A DNA stretch of 64,000 bases, taken from positions 3,162,001-3,226,000 of the forward strand of contig NZ_OCSR01000001.1 of assembly GCF_900230185.1 (NCBI RefSeq), given 5' to 3'. Numbering within the stretch: position 1 is the first letter of the stretch; each line of letters begins with the position of its first letter. Origin of the DNA: Burkholderia sp. OK233. Lineage in GTDB: Bacteria > Pseudomonadota > Gammaproteobacteria > Burkholderiales > Burkholderiaceae. The notes beneath the pieces were generated by a model that worked only from the letters and a program-made list of their open reading frames with translations, had not been told where the DNA came from and ran no database searches. The translations under genes and the position numbers were made by a program. Below, one piece after another: positions 7,152 to 15,127 of the stretch.

Positions 7152-8806
7152 GGTTTATCTCCTGTTTTACCGCGCAACAGCGATTCCGGATGACGCTCCA
7201 GATAATCCGACAACGCATTCAGCGACTGCAACGTACGTGTCAGTTCCTGCAACGCCTGATGAACATCCGACTGCAACGGCGAGTCCTGCTGCAACGTTGC
7301 CTCGGCCGAACCGAAGGTCTGCTTCGCCGCGGCGAGGGTGTCGCGCGCCTCCGGCACGACTTCCTTGTCGAGTCGCGTGAACAGCTGGTCGGCATTCTTT
7401 AACGCGCTGTTCAGGTTCGAACCGATCTGGTCGAACGGCACCTTGTCGAGCTTCTTCGCAATGTCGGCAACCTGCACCTGCAGTTCGTCGAGCGAGTTCG
7501 GAATGGTCGGCAACTCGAGCGGATCGCCCGTGACGTCAACCGTCGCCGGCGGCGCTTTCGGGAAGATATCGAGCGCCACGTACAACTGGCTCGTAATCAG
7601 ATTGCCGGTGCGCAGCTGGCCGCGCAGACCATGCTTGACGAGCTGTTGCAGCAAGCTTTGGCCCGCGAGGCTGCCCGGCACCGGCGCGGTTTCGCGGAAG
7701 CGCTTGCCGAGGCGGTCCGGGTACAGGTTCATCGTCACCGGCATCGTGAAGCTACGCGTCTTCGGATCGTAGTCGATGCCGATGTTGGTCACCTGACCGA
7801 GCACGATGCCGCGGAAGTCGACCGTCGCGCCAACCGACAGCCCACGCAGCGACTGATTGAAGTTCATCACCACGCGCAACGGCACGCCGTCCGGTTCGCG
7901 CATCGCGTCCGTTTCATCCGAGCCGAGGCGGAACGTCATGTTGTTCGGGGCCTGTGCGCCCACGCCCTGGCCCGGCGGCGACTGGAACGACAAGCCGCCG
8001 ACGATCACCGTCGCAAGCGACTGCGTATTCAGCTTGAAGCCGCTCGAGTCGAGCCGCAGATCGACGCCGCTCGCATGCCACCAGCGCGAATTGGTGCCGA
8101 CGTACTGGTCGAATGGCGCCGACACGAACACCTGCATCGTCACACCGGTACCGTCCTTGTCCAGCGAGAAGCCGACCACCTGGCCGACCTGCACGCGCCG
8201 GTAGAAAATCGGCGAGCCGATGTCGATCGAGCCGAGCGAGTCGCCGTGCAGAACGAACTGGTGGCCCTTCTGATCGCCCGTAATAGGCGGCGGCGTTTCG
8301 AGGCCGACGAAGTTCTTCTCGGTGTCCGGTGAATGGCCGGCGTCCGCGCCGATGTACGCACCCGAGAGCAGCGTGGTCAGCCCCGACACGCCACTCGCGC
8401 CGACGCGAGGGCGCACCACCCAGAAGCGCGAATCCTTGACCGCGAAGTCTTCGCCTTCCTTGGTGAGCTGCACCTGAACCAGCACGTGCGACAGATCTTT
8501 CGAGAGCGTGATGGTCTTCACCGAGCCGACGTCGACGTCCTTGTACTTGACCTTGGTCTTGCCCGGCTCGAGGCCTTCGGCGCTGGTGAACGTGATCGTG
8601 ATCGTAGGACCCTTTTCGGTCACCGACTTGATTACGAGTGCGAGGCCGATCAGCGCGGCGATCAGCGGAATCACCCAGACGAGCGAGGGCAGCCAGCGGC
8701 TGCGCGGCTCGATGTCGGGGTCTGGCAGTTGGGGCGGCAGCTTCGGTCCGTTCGAATCGTTGCGCGGCGCATCGGAGGCGGGCGTCGGTCCTTGCGGGCT
8801 AGTCAT
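7148..8806 (-). CDS. pqiB: PqiB, MCE-domain intermembrane lipid transport protein
   Basis: A 552-residue protein with an N-terminal cytoplasmic proline-rich tail, one membrane helix at about 41-62 (LPSLVWVIPLIAALIGLALV) and three consecutive MCE domains. MCE starts are visible as TITITFTSAEGLEPGKTKVKYKDVDVG-type, HQFVLHGDSLGSIDIGSPIFYRRVQVG-type and VPLRVVMNFNQSLRGLSVGATVDFRG-type segments. The long C-terminal helical region (about 440-550) forms the needle tunnel in known PqiB. It spans the periplasm from the inner membrane towards PqiC. It overlaps pqiA2 by eight bases upstream and pqiC by four downstream, which implies translational coupling. Confidence 0.93.
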   Translation of the reverse strand: MTSPQGPTPASDAPRNDSNGPKLPPQLPDPDIEPRSRWLPSLVWVIPLIAALIGLALVIKSVTEKGPTITITFTSAEGLEPGKTKVKYKDVDVGSVKTITLSKDLSHVLVQVQLTKEGEDFAVKDSRFWVVRPRVGASGVSGLTTLLSGAYIGADAGHSPDTEKNFVGLETPPPITGDQKGHQFVLHGDSLGSIDIGSPIFYRRVQVGQVVGFSLDKDGTGVTMQVFVSAPFDQYVGTNSRWWHASGVDLRLDSSGFKLNTQSLATVIVGGLSFQSPPGQGVGAQAPNNMTFRLGSDETDAMREPDGVPLRVVMNFNQSLRGLSVGATVDFRGIVLGQVTNIGIDYDPKTRSFTMPVTMNLYPDRLGKRFRETAPVPGSLAGQSLLQQLVKHGLRGQLRTGNLITSQLYVALDIFPKAPPATVDVTGDPLELPTIPNSLDELQVQVADIAKKLDKVPFDQIGSNLNSALKNADQLFTRLDKEVVPEARDTLAAAKQTFGSAEATLQQDSPLQSDVHQALQELTRTLQSLNALSDYLERHPESLLRGKTGDKP

Positions 8807-9449
8807 GGTCGAGGTCCTGAGGTTTTGGAGTACTGCCTTCCACGTTGTCCCAGATGAGCCGTGGATCGAATTGCATGGATGCCATCATCGTCAGAATCAC
8901 CACCGAGCCGAAGGCGATCGCGCCCGGTCCGGCCGTGATCACAGCAAGCGACTTGAAACGGACCAGCGCGACGGTCAGCGTGACGACGAACACGTCGAGC
9001 ATCGACCAGCGCCCGATCCGTTCGACCATCCGGTACAACGTGGTGCGTTGCTCCGGCCGCCAGCGCGAGCGGCGCTGCGCGGTGGCGGTGAGCAGTACCA
9101 GCACACTGAGCTTGAGCATCGGCACCATGATGCTGGCGATGAACACGATCACGGCCAGCGGCCAGTCGCCCGAGGTCCAGAAGTACACGACACCGCTCAT
9201 GATGGTGTCGTCCTCCGAACCGAGGAGCGACGAGGTATGCATCACCGGCAGCAGATTCGCGGGAATATACAGCAAGGCGGCGGCGATCAGCAGCGCCCAC
9301 GTGCGCATCAGGCTGTCGGGATTGCGCCGGTGCAGCACCGCGCCGCAACGGCTGCAGTGCTGCGGCGTGACGGAGCGGATGCGCGGCTCGACGCGTCCGC
9401 ACGCATGGCAGGAGACCAGACCCGCGCGCTTCGCGGTGACGTATTTCAT
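8799..9449 (-). CDS. pqiA: PqiA-family integral membrane protein, second copy
   Basis: A 216-residue protein beginning MKYVTAKRAGLVSCHACG, with a rubredoxin-like zinc ribbon (C14, C17, C32, C35) and four membrane helices (for example LLIAAALLYIPANLLPVM, AVIVFIASIMVPMLKL). This is one PqiA repeat unit. The E. coli PqiA has two such units in one chain; here they are separate adjacent genes. I chose the ATG at 9449 because upstream codons are an arginine-rich shadow of the preceding gene. It begins seven bases after pqiA1 stops and overlaps pqiB by eight. Confidence 0.9.
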   Translation of the reverse strand: MKYVTAKRAGLVSCHACGRVEPRIRSVTPQHCSRCGAVLHRRNPDSLMRTWALLIAAALLYIPANLLPVMHTSSLLGSEDDTIMSGVVYFWTSGDWPLAVIVFIASIMVPMLKLSVLVLLTATAQRRSRWRPEQRTTLYRMVERIGRWSMLDVFVVTLTVALVRFKSLAVITAGPGAIAFGSVVILTMMASMQFDPRLIWDNVEGSTPKPQDLDHD

Positions 9450-9456
9450 CGTGCGC

Positions 9457-10212
9457 TCATCCCTGATGCGGGGCCGGCGGCACGCCAGGCGGCAATGCGG
9501 ATTGCGACCCGGCTTGCACCTCCGGTGGCGCGGGCGGCCCGGCGACCGAACTGACGGCAGCCGCCGCGCTGTCCGCGGAGGTGCGCGGCAACGGCCGCCG
9601 GCTGCGGTCGCCCATTTCGTCGGCAACATCCCACAGCACGCGCGGATCGAACGTGAGCACCACAGCGATCATCAGCGTCAGCACGCCGAACGCGAATAGC
9701 GCCGCTTCGGGAATCACGCGCGCGAGACTCACCATCTTCACGATGGTGATCAGCACGCCGAGCATGAACACTTCGATCATGCCCCACGGCCGCACGAATT
9801 GAATTGCGCGCAACACGCGGTTGAAGGCGGGCGGCACATAGCCGGCGCGTAGCGGGATCAGCACGTAGAGCAGCGCGACCAGCTCGGTCAGTGGGAACAG
9901 GATGGTCGAGCAGAACACCATGACCGCAACGATCTGCATGTCCTCGCCCCATAACGCGACGAGCGCGCCGAACAGCGTGGTTTGCGAGGTGATGCCGTTG
10001 GTTTCGAGTTCGACGATCGGGAAGGCCTGGGCGATGACGAAGGTGATCAGCGCGGCCAGCGTCATCGCACAGATGCTGTCGAGCTTGCGGGAGGCGCCGC
10101 GATAGAGCGTCGCGCCGCAGCGCGGACAGCGTGCGACCGCCCGCCCGACAAGCCGGGGCTTGCGGAACAGCGTATCGCATTCATGGCACGCGATCAGGTT
10201 GTCATGGTCCAT
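9457..10212 (-). CDS. pqiA: PqiA-family integral membrane protein, first gene of the pqi operon
   Basis: A 251-residue protein with zinc-ribbon cysteines C9, C12, C29 and C32 (LIACHECDTLF, ARCPRCGATL) and four membrane helices, followed by a Pro/Ala-rich C-terminal tail of about 45 residues. It is the inner-membrane component expected to deliver lipids or reducing power to the PqiB/PqiC tunnel. Paraquat inducibility of the family is known for E. coli; no SoxS-type box was identified here. Its closely spaced downstream neighbours show it is the head of a four-gene operon whose promoter must lie in 10213-10500. Confidence 0.9.
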   Translation of the reverse strand: MDHDNLIACHECDTLFRKPRLVGRAVARCPRCGATLYRGASRKLDSICAMTLAALITFVIAQAFPIVELETNGITSQTTLFGALVALWGEDMQIVAVMVFCSTILFPLTELVALLYVLIPLRAGYVPPAFNRVLRAIQFVRPWGMIEVFMLGVLITIVKMVSLARVIPEAALFAFGVLTLMIAVVLTFDPRVLWDVADEMGDRSRRPLPRTSADSAAAAVSSVAGPPAPPEVQAGSQSALPPGVPPAPHQG

Positions 10213-10626
10213 ACGGCAGAAGGGCTAACGACGTGATGGGAGGCGTGCAATGCCCGTTTCAGGGCAGGGCTGCAAAAGCGTGGAGCAATAGTACCAAACA
10301 CGCTTCGCCGCGGGGCCGGCCACTGCACCCGGCGCAACCGCTCAACCAGGCGGCTTCAGAACCAGGAATAGTCTTACACAAAAGTTTACTTCTGACACCG
10401 TCCGTCCCCAATTGTTCAATACCGTTCTGCACGTGGGAAAACTTTCCGCGTGACCGCATTCGGGTCGACACAGCCAGCTTTTTCCGCTTGCGGTAGCATG
10501 GCGGCCTTGGCGTGTGCCGCAGCCGCCATGTTTTTCTATCGCGTCGCGCGATGCAGCATGCATCGGCGGCGCGGAATAGCAGGGCCGGCTGCGCCGTTTA
10601 CCTCTCTTAGCTTGCGTTGACCTGTC
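10213..10626. other. Divergent intergenic region pqi / cytochrome b561
   Basis: No gene is seen in these 414 bases. The region must carry the promoters of the leftward pqi operon and the rightward cytochrome b561 gene. AT-richer sequence around 10360-10420 is the likeliest promoter zone. The only clear structure is the hairpin at 10497-10536. Confidence 0.6.
10497..10536 (+). terminator. Terminator-like hairpin upstream of cytochrome b561
   Basis: A perfect 9-bp stem CATGGCGGC / GCCGCCATG with a 16-base loop, followed at once by TTTTTCT. On the + strand no gene precedes it, so it could be an attenuator in the leader of the cytochrome b561 operon or the end of an unseen short transcript. Confidence 0.5.
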
Positions 10627-11187
10627 ATGGCACTCAATCCTTCTTTCGGTGGCCGGGAGTCGTACACGCGGACTGCCATTGCCTTTCACTGGCTGATCGC
10701 GCTACTGATCGTGTGCGGCTTCGCGCTTGGTTGGGTGATGACCGACATCCCCGGCTTCACGCCCACCAAGCTGCGCTACTTCTCCTGGCACAAATGGATC
10801 GGCGTGACGGTGTTCGCGCTCGCCGTGCTGCGCATTCTGTGGCGCGCCACCCACGCGGCCCCGCCGATGCCGCGCCGCATGCCGACCTGGCAGCGCGGCG
10901 CCGCGCATCTCACGCATCTGTTGCTGTACGTGCTGATGATCGTGATTCCCGCTTCCGGCTATCTGTATAGCTCGGCGGCCAACATTCCGGTGGTGTACCT
11001 CGGCCTGATTCCGCTGCCGCGCCTGATCGCACCGGACCCGCATCTCAAGGAGTTGCTGAAGAACGTGCATATCGCGCTGAATTACACGTTGCTCGTGCTG
11101 GTCGCGCTGCATGTTGCGGCGGCGCTCAAGCATCAATGGTTGGACCGCGATGGCCTGCTGTCGCGCATGCTCCCTTTCATCAAATAA
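10627..11187 (+). CDS. Cytochrome b561 (CybB/YceJ family)
   Basis: A 186-residue diheme cytochrome b with four membrane helices. It opens with YTRTAIAFHWLIALLIVCGF, where the helix-1 His is a heme ligand. Further candidate ligands are the His in FSWHKWIGV, AHLTHLLLY and LVALHVAAALKHQW. Family members move electrons between quinol and periplasmic partners in the inner membrane. It is followed after eight bases by the first yceI gene, the same pairing as yceJ-yceI in E. coli, so the three genes to 12412 form a redox operon. Confidence 0.92.
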   Translation: MALNPSFGGRESYTRTAIAFHWLIALLIVCGFALGWVMTDIPGFTPTKLRYFSWHKWIGVTVFALAVLRILWRATHAAPPMPRRMPTWQRGAAHLTHLLLYVLMIVIPASGYLYSSAANIPVVYLGLIPLPRLIAPDPHLKELLKNVHIALNYTLLVLVALHVAAALKHQWLDRDGLLSRMLPFIK

Positions 11188-11195
11188 GGATAACC

Positions 11196-11756
11196 ATGAA
11201 AGTTTCGTTTTATCGCTACATGCTCGCCGCGTTCGCTGCGGCCTCGCTGACCGCAGCCGGCAGTGCGCTGGCCCAGGTTGACGTCGCGAAGAGTTCGGTG
11301 ACGGCAACCTCGAAGCAGATGAACGTGCCGGTGGAAGGCAAGTTCGGCAAATTCACCGCGCAAGTGAAGTTCGATCCGGCAAAACCGGCCGACGGCAGTG
11401 CGCAGTTCAGCATCGATGTGGCCAGCTACGATCTCGGCGACGAAAGCTACAACGATCAGGTGCGCGGCAAGGACTGGTTCGACGCGAAGACTTATCCGAC
11501 TGCAACTTTCGTGTCGAGCGCGATTGCGCCGGCCGGTGGCAATCAGTTCAAGGTCACCGGCAAGCTGACCATCAAGGGTAAGTCGCAGACCGTCGTGGTG
11601 CCGGTCACGGTCACCCAGCAGGGCGCGGTCCAGACGTTCGCCGGTTCGCTGCCGATCAAGCGCTCGCAATTCGACATCGGCACGGGTGAATGGAAAGACA
11701 CCTCGGTGGTCGCCGACGACGTGGTGATCAAGTTTCATATCGTTGCAGCACGCTAG
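11196..11756 (+). CDS. yceI: YceI-family periplasmic protein, copy 1
   Basis: A 186-residue secreted lipocalin-like protein. A signal peptide ([26 protein letters not shown]) ends near residue 26. The beta-barrel fold follows with [21 protein letters not shown] and the conserved [16 protein letters not shown] segment. YceI proteins bind long isoprenoid lipids such as polyprenyl chains or quinones. The ATG at 11196 has the upstream sequence AAGGATAA as ribosome binding site and lies eight bases after the cytochrome gene, so the earlier in-frame codons are discarded. Confidence 0.92.
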   Translation: MKVSFYRYMLAAFAAASLTAAGSALAQVDVAKSSVTATSKQMNVPVEGKFGKFTAQVKFDPAKPADGSAQFSIDVASYDLGDESYNDQVRGKDWFDAKTYPTATFVSSAIAPAGGNQFKVTGKLTIKGKSQTVVVPVTVTQQGAVQTFAGSLPIKRSQFDIGTGEWKDTSVVADDVVIKFHIVAAR

Positions 11757-11830
11757 TGACGTTCGCCGCGCTCTCCGGGCGCGGCCGCTTTCCTTCAAGT
11801 CAGGAATTCCGGAAACATAAGGAGCATGAA

Positions 11831-12412
11831 TTGAAAACATCCCTGTTGATTGCCGTCGGCGCATTGGCTTCTTCTTTCTCGCTCGGCGCGTTTGCTGCAG
11901 CCGATACCTATCAGCTCGACCCGACCCACACGTATCCGAGTTTCGAGGCGGATCACTTCGGCGGCCTCTCGGTGTGGCGCGGCAAGTTCGTCAAGAGCTC
12001 CGGCACGGTCACGCTCGACCGCGCAGCGAAGACCGGCACGGTGGACGTCACGGTTGACCCGGCTTCGGTCGAAACCGGCAACACCAAACTCGACGAGCAT
12101 CTGAAGACGGACGCATTCTTCGACGTGACCAAGTATCAATCGGTGACTTATAAGGGCACCGATATCAAGTTCGACGGCGACAAGCCGGTTCAGGTGATCG
12201 GCAGCCTGACGATCCGTGGCGTGACCAAGCCGCTGAATCTGACGGTCGAATCGTTCAAGTGCATGCAGCACCCGGTGCTCAAGCGCGAAGTGTGCGGCGT
12301 GGAAGCGAGCGCGCATTTCAACCGCGCTGACTACGGCATGGATTTTGGCGCGAAGTACGGCTTCAGCATGGATACCAAGCTGCATATTCAGGCCGAAGGC
12401 ATCAAGCAATAA
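11831..12412 (+). CDS. yceI: YceI-family periplasmic protein, copy 2 (TTG start)
   Basis: A 193-residue paralog with a signal peptide ([22 protein letters not shown]) and the full YceI barrel: [19 protein letters not shown], the motif [17 protein letters not shown], and [13 protein letters not shown] near the end. The likely start is TTG at 11831, because AAGGAG (11819-11824) lies six bases before it. The ATG at 11826 is out of frame and stops after two codons. It has more of the consensus YceI motifs than copy 1, so the two probably bind different ligands. It ends at the strong terminator 12481-12521. Confidence 0.9.
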   Translation: MKTSLLIAVGALASSFSLGAFAAADTYQLDPTHTYPSFEADHFGGLSVWRGKFVKSSGTVTLDRAAKTGTVDVTVDPASVETGNTKLDEHLKTDAFFDVTKYQSVTYKGTDIKFDGDKPVQVIGSLTIRGVTKPLNLTVESFKCMQHPVLKREVCGVEASAHFNRADYGMDFGAKYGFSMDTKLHIQAEGIKQ

Positions 12413-12480
12413 GCGCCTTAACGAGCCTATTGCGTATTCGTATTTAATGACACTGGTGGCGCGGCCGTTGCGCCGCAACA

Positions 12481-12521
12481 AAAAAACCGCTTCGTTCGCA
12501 TTTGCGATGAAGCGGTTTTTT
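12481..12521 (+). terminator. Rho-independent terminator of the cytochrome b561-yceI operon
   Basis: Stem AAAAAACCGCTTC / GAAGCGGTTTTTT with a 15-base loop, ending in a T-run. The A-tract also makes it usable from the other side. Confidence 0.88.
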
Positions 12522-12701
12522 ATTGCCTGCCTGAAACGCCGGAAGCCTTGTGCAATGGCCACAGGCGATTTGCCGCTCGCGCCGTTTTAATTTTTCAGGT
12601 ACATAGAGCGCTGACACCGCATTGGTTGTGCGCGCACCCAGTTCGGCAAGATCCGGCGTAAAACCTACGTCAATAATATTTCGCGCGCATTGGAGATCTG
12701 C

Positions 12702-13979
12702 ATGAATGCAACGACAGCGGCAAGCCTGGCGGGGAGCCGGCGGAATTCGTGGCGCGCGGTGGTCGCCGCTTCGATTGGCAACGCGCTGGAATGGTTCGAT
12801 CTGGTGGTGTACGGCTTTTTCGCGGTCACCATCGCGAAACTGTTTTTCCCGGCCGGTAACGACACGGTCTCGCTGCTGCTGACGCTCGGCACCTTCGGCG
12901 TGTCGTTCTTCATGCGGCCGCTCGGCGCGATCGTGATCGGTGCTTATGCCGACCGCGCCGGACGCAAAGCAGCGCTCACGCTGTCGATCCTGCTGATGAT
13001 GTGCGGCACGCTGATCATCGCGTTTCTGCCGACGTATCAGAGCATCGGCATTGCCGCGCCCGTGATTCTCGTGGTGGCGCGCCTGATGCAGGGCTTTTCG
13101 GCGGGCGGCGAGTTCGGCAGTGCCACGGCTTTTCTCGCGGAACACGTACCGGGGCGGCGCGGTTTCTTCGCGAGCTGGCAGGTCGCGAGCCAGGGACTCA
13201 CCACGTTGCTCGCGGCCGGTTTCGGCGTGCTGTTGACCGGCAAGCTGTCGCCGGAGCAGATGGCCTCGTGGGGTTGGCGCGTGCCGTTCTTCTTTGGCCT
13301 CCTGATCGGGCCGGTCGCGTGGTACATCCGCACCAAGCTCGACGAAACGCCTGAGTTCCTCGCGGCGGAAACCACCACGACGCCGTTGCGCGACACGTTC
13401 GCGAGCCAGAAGCTGCGCCTCGTGATTGCGATCGGCGTGGTGGTGCTCGGTACGGTGTCGACATATCTGGTGTTGTTCATGCCGACTTACGGCGTGAAGC
13501 AGTTGGGTCTGGCGCCTTCGGTCGCGTTCGCGGCGATTGCGCTGACCGGCGCGATCCAGATGGTGTTTTCGCCGCTGGTCGGCCATCTGTCGGACCGCCA
13601 CGGGCGCACCACGATCATGCTGATCTCGGCGCTGCTGCTGCTCGTGCTGATCAATCCGGCGTTCGTGTATCTGGTCGCGCATCCGACCTTCGGCACGCTG
13701 ATTGCGCTGCAGGTCGTGTTCGGCTTTCTGATGACGGGTTACTTCGCGGCGTTGCCAGGTTTGCTCTCCGAGATGTTCCCGGTGCAGACACGTACGACCG
13801 GCATGTCGCTGGCCTATAACATCGCCGTGACGATCTTCGGTGGGTTCGGGCCGTTCATCATCGCGTGGCTGATCAGCTTTACGGGTTCGAAGGCCGCACC
13901 GAGCTACTACATGATTTTTGCCGCGGCTGTGAGTCTGGTGGCGCTGATGGCAGCACGGCGTAAGCTTGGGTTTCGCTAA
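12702..13979 (+). CDS. MFS metabolite:H+ symporter (MHS family)
   Basis: A 425-residue 12-helix transporter of the metabolite:H+ symporter group that includes ProP, KgtP and citrate or shikimate carriers. The signature WRAVVAASIGNALEWFDLVVYGFFA opens helix 1. The loop 2-3 motif is GAYADRAGRKAALT and its repeat in the second half is GHLSDRHGRTTIM. The ATG at 12702 is preferred because GGAG at 12692-12695 precedes it by six bases; a TTG further up has no such site. It stands alone between terminators. The substrate cannot be read from the sequence; a dicarboxylate or a compatible solute is typical. Confidence 0.88.
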   Translation: MNATTAASLAGSRRNSWRAVVAASIGNALEWFDLVVYGFFAVTIAKLFFPAGNDTVSLLLTLGTFGVSFFMRPLGAIVIGAYADRAGRKAALTLSILLMMCGTLIIAFLPTYQSIGIAAPVILVVARLMQGFSAGGEFGSATAFLAEHVPGRRGFFASWQVASQGLTTLLAAGFGVLLTGKLSPEQMASWGWRVPFFFGLLIGPVAWYIRTKLDETPEFLAAETTTTPLRDTFASQKLRLVIAIGVVVLGTVSTYLVLFMPTYGVKQLGLAPSVAFAAIALTGAIQMVFSPLVGHLSDRHGRTTIMLISALLLLVLINPAFVYLVAHPTFGTLIALQVVFGFLMTGYFAALPGLLSEMFPVQTRTTGMSLAYNIAVTIFGGFGPFIIAWLISFTGSKAAPSYYMIFAAAVSLVALMAARRKLGFR

Positions 13980-14040
13980 AGCGCTGCCGCGTTTTCCTGC
14001 TGCGCGACAGGGCTCGCTGAGCACGTAGCGCGCGAGGACA

Positions 14041-14088
14041 GCGAGACAGAACAGCGAGACAGGACAGCGAGACAGGACAGCGAGACAA
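14041..14088. repeat. Tandem repeat, 13-bp unit, about 3.7 copies
   Basis: Units GCGAGACAGAACA, GCGAGACAGGACA, GCGAGACAGGACA and a partial GCGAGACA follow each other without gaps, downstream of the MFS stop codon and before the terminator. A related GCGAGGACA word precedes them at 14032. Confidence 0.92.
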
Positions 14089-14101
14089 AGGCGGTAAACG
14101 T

Positions 14102-14132
14102 AAAAGGCCAGTTCGAGAGAACTGGCCTTTTT
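14102..14132. terminator. Bidirectional terminator between MFS gene and secF
   Basis: Stem AAAAGGCCAGTTC / GAACTGGCCTTTT with loop GAGA and runs of A and T outside. It serves the convergent MFS (+) and secF (-) transcripts. Confidence 0.9.
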
Positions 14133-14158
14133 TATTGCGAGGTCTGCCTACAGCAAGC

Positions 14159-15109
14159 TCAGACTTGCGCGCCTGCGTTTGGATCGTCCGGATCGGTGCG
14201 TTCCTTCTTGTCCTTCACCAGATCTTCGCGCTTCACGCCGAGCCACATGGCGAGCGCCGCGGCCACGAACACCGACGAGTAGATACCGAACAGAATACCG
14301 ACCGTCAGCGCCAGAGCGAAGTAGTGCAGTGTCGGGCCGCCGAACAGGAACATCGACAGCACCATCATCTGCGTACAGCCGTGGGTGATGATCGTGCGCG
14401 ACATGGTGCTGGTGATCGCGTGGTTGATCACCTCGATCACGGTCAGCTTGCGCTCGCGGCGGAAGGTCTCACGAATCCGGTCGAAGATAACGACGGATTC
14501 GTTCACCGAGTAGCCGAGCACCGCGAGCACCGCGGCCAGCACCGACAGCGAGAACTCCCACTGGAAGAATGCGAAGAAGCCGAGAATGATGATCACGTCG
14601 TGCAAGTTGGCGATCACACCGGCCACTGCGTATTTCCACTCAAAGCGGAACGACAGGTAGATCACGATGCCGACCACCACACAGGTCAGCGCGAGCAGGC
14701 CGTCGGTAGCGAGTTCCTTGCCGACCTGCGGGCCGACGAACTCGACGCGTTGCAACTGCACCTGCGGATCCTGGCCCTTCAGCGCGCCCATCACCTGGTC
14801 GCTCTGTTGAGCCGACGTGTAGCCCTGCTTGAGCGGCAGACGGATCAGCACGTCGCGCGAGGTGCCGAAGTTCTGCACCTGCGCGTCGGGATAGCCGAGC
14901 TTGTTGAGCGTGCCGCGCACCGGTTCGAGCGGCGCGGCACCCGGATACTGCACTTCGATGACGGTACCACCGGTGAATTCCACCGACAGATGCAGCCCGC
15001 GATGCAGCAGGAAAAACACAGCAGCGACGAACGTCAGCAGCGAGATTGCGTTGAACAGCAACGCACGCTGCATGAACGGAATGTCTTTGCGAAAACGGAA
15101 AAATTCCAT
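14159..15109 (-). CDS. secF: SecF, protein translocase subunit
   Basis: A 316-residue inner-membrane protein with six helices. It has the SecD/SecF first-loop motif SVEFTGGTVIEVQY after helix 1 and the conserved VLGYSVNESVVIFDRIRE in the helix 4-5 region. With SecD and YajC it forms the auxiliary complex that uses the proton motive force to pull preproteins through SecYEG. It starts 18 bases after secD ends and is the last gene of the queA-tgt-yajC-secD-secF cluster. The short charged C-terminal tail (KDKKERTDPDDPN) is ordinary. Confidence 0.96.
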   Translation of the reverse strand: MEFFRFRKDIPFMQRALLFNAISLLTFVAAVFFLLHRGLHLSVEFTGGTVIEVQYPGAAPLEPVRGTLNKLGYPDAQVQNFGTSRDVLIRLPLKQGYTSAQQSDQVMGALKGQDPQVQLQRVEFVGPQVGKELATDGLLALTCVVVGIVIYLSFRFEWKYAVAGVIANLHDVIIILGFFAFFQWEFSLSVLAAVLAVLGYSVNESVVIFDRIRETFRRERKLTVIEVINHAITSTMSRTIITHGCTQMMVLSMFLFGGPTLHYFALALTVGILFGIYSSVFVAAALAMWLGVKREDLVKDKKERTDPDDPNAGAQV

Positions 15110-15127
15110 GGTCTTGTTCTCCGGGAC

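Noticed and set aside
12444..14024. 526-residue ORF antisense to the MFS gene
   Set aside because: It reads as strings of His, Arg and Gln and runs through the terminator; the MFS gene on the + strand is clear.
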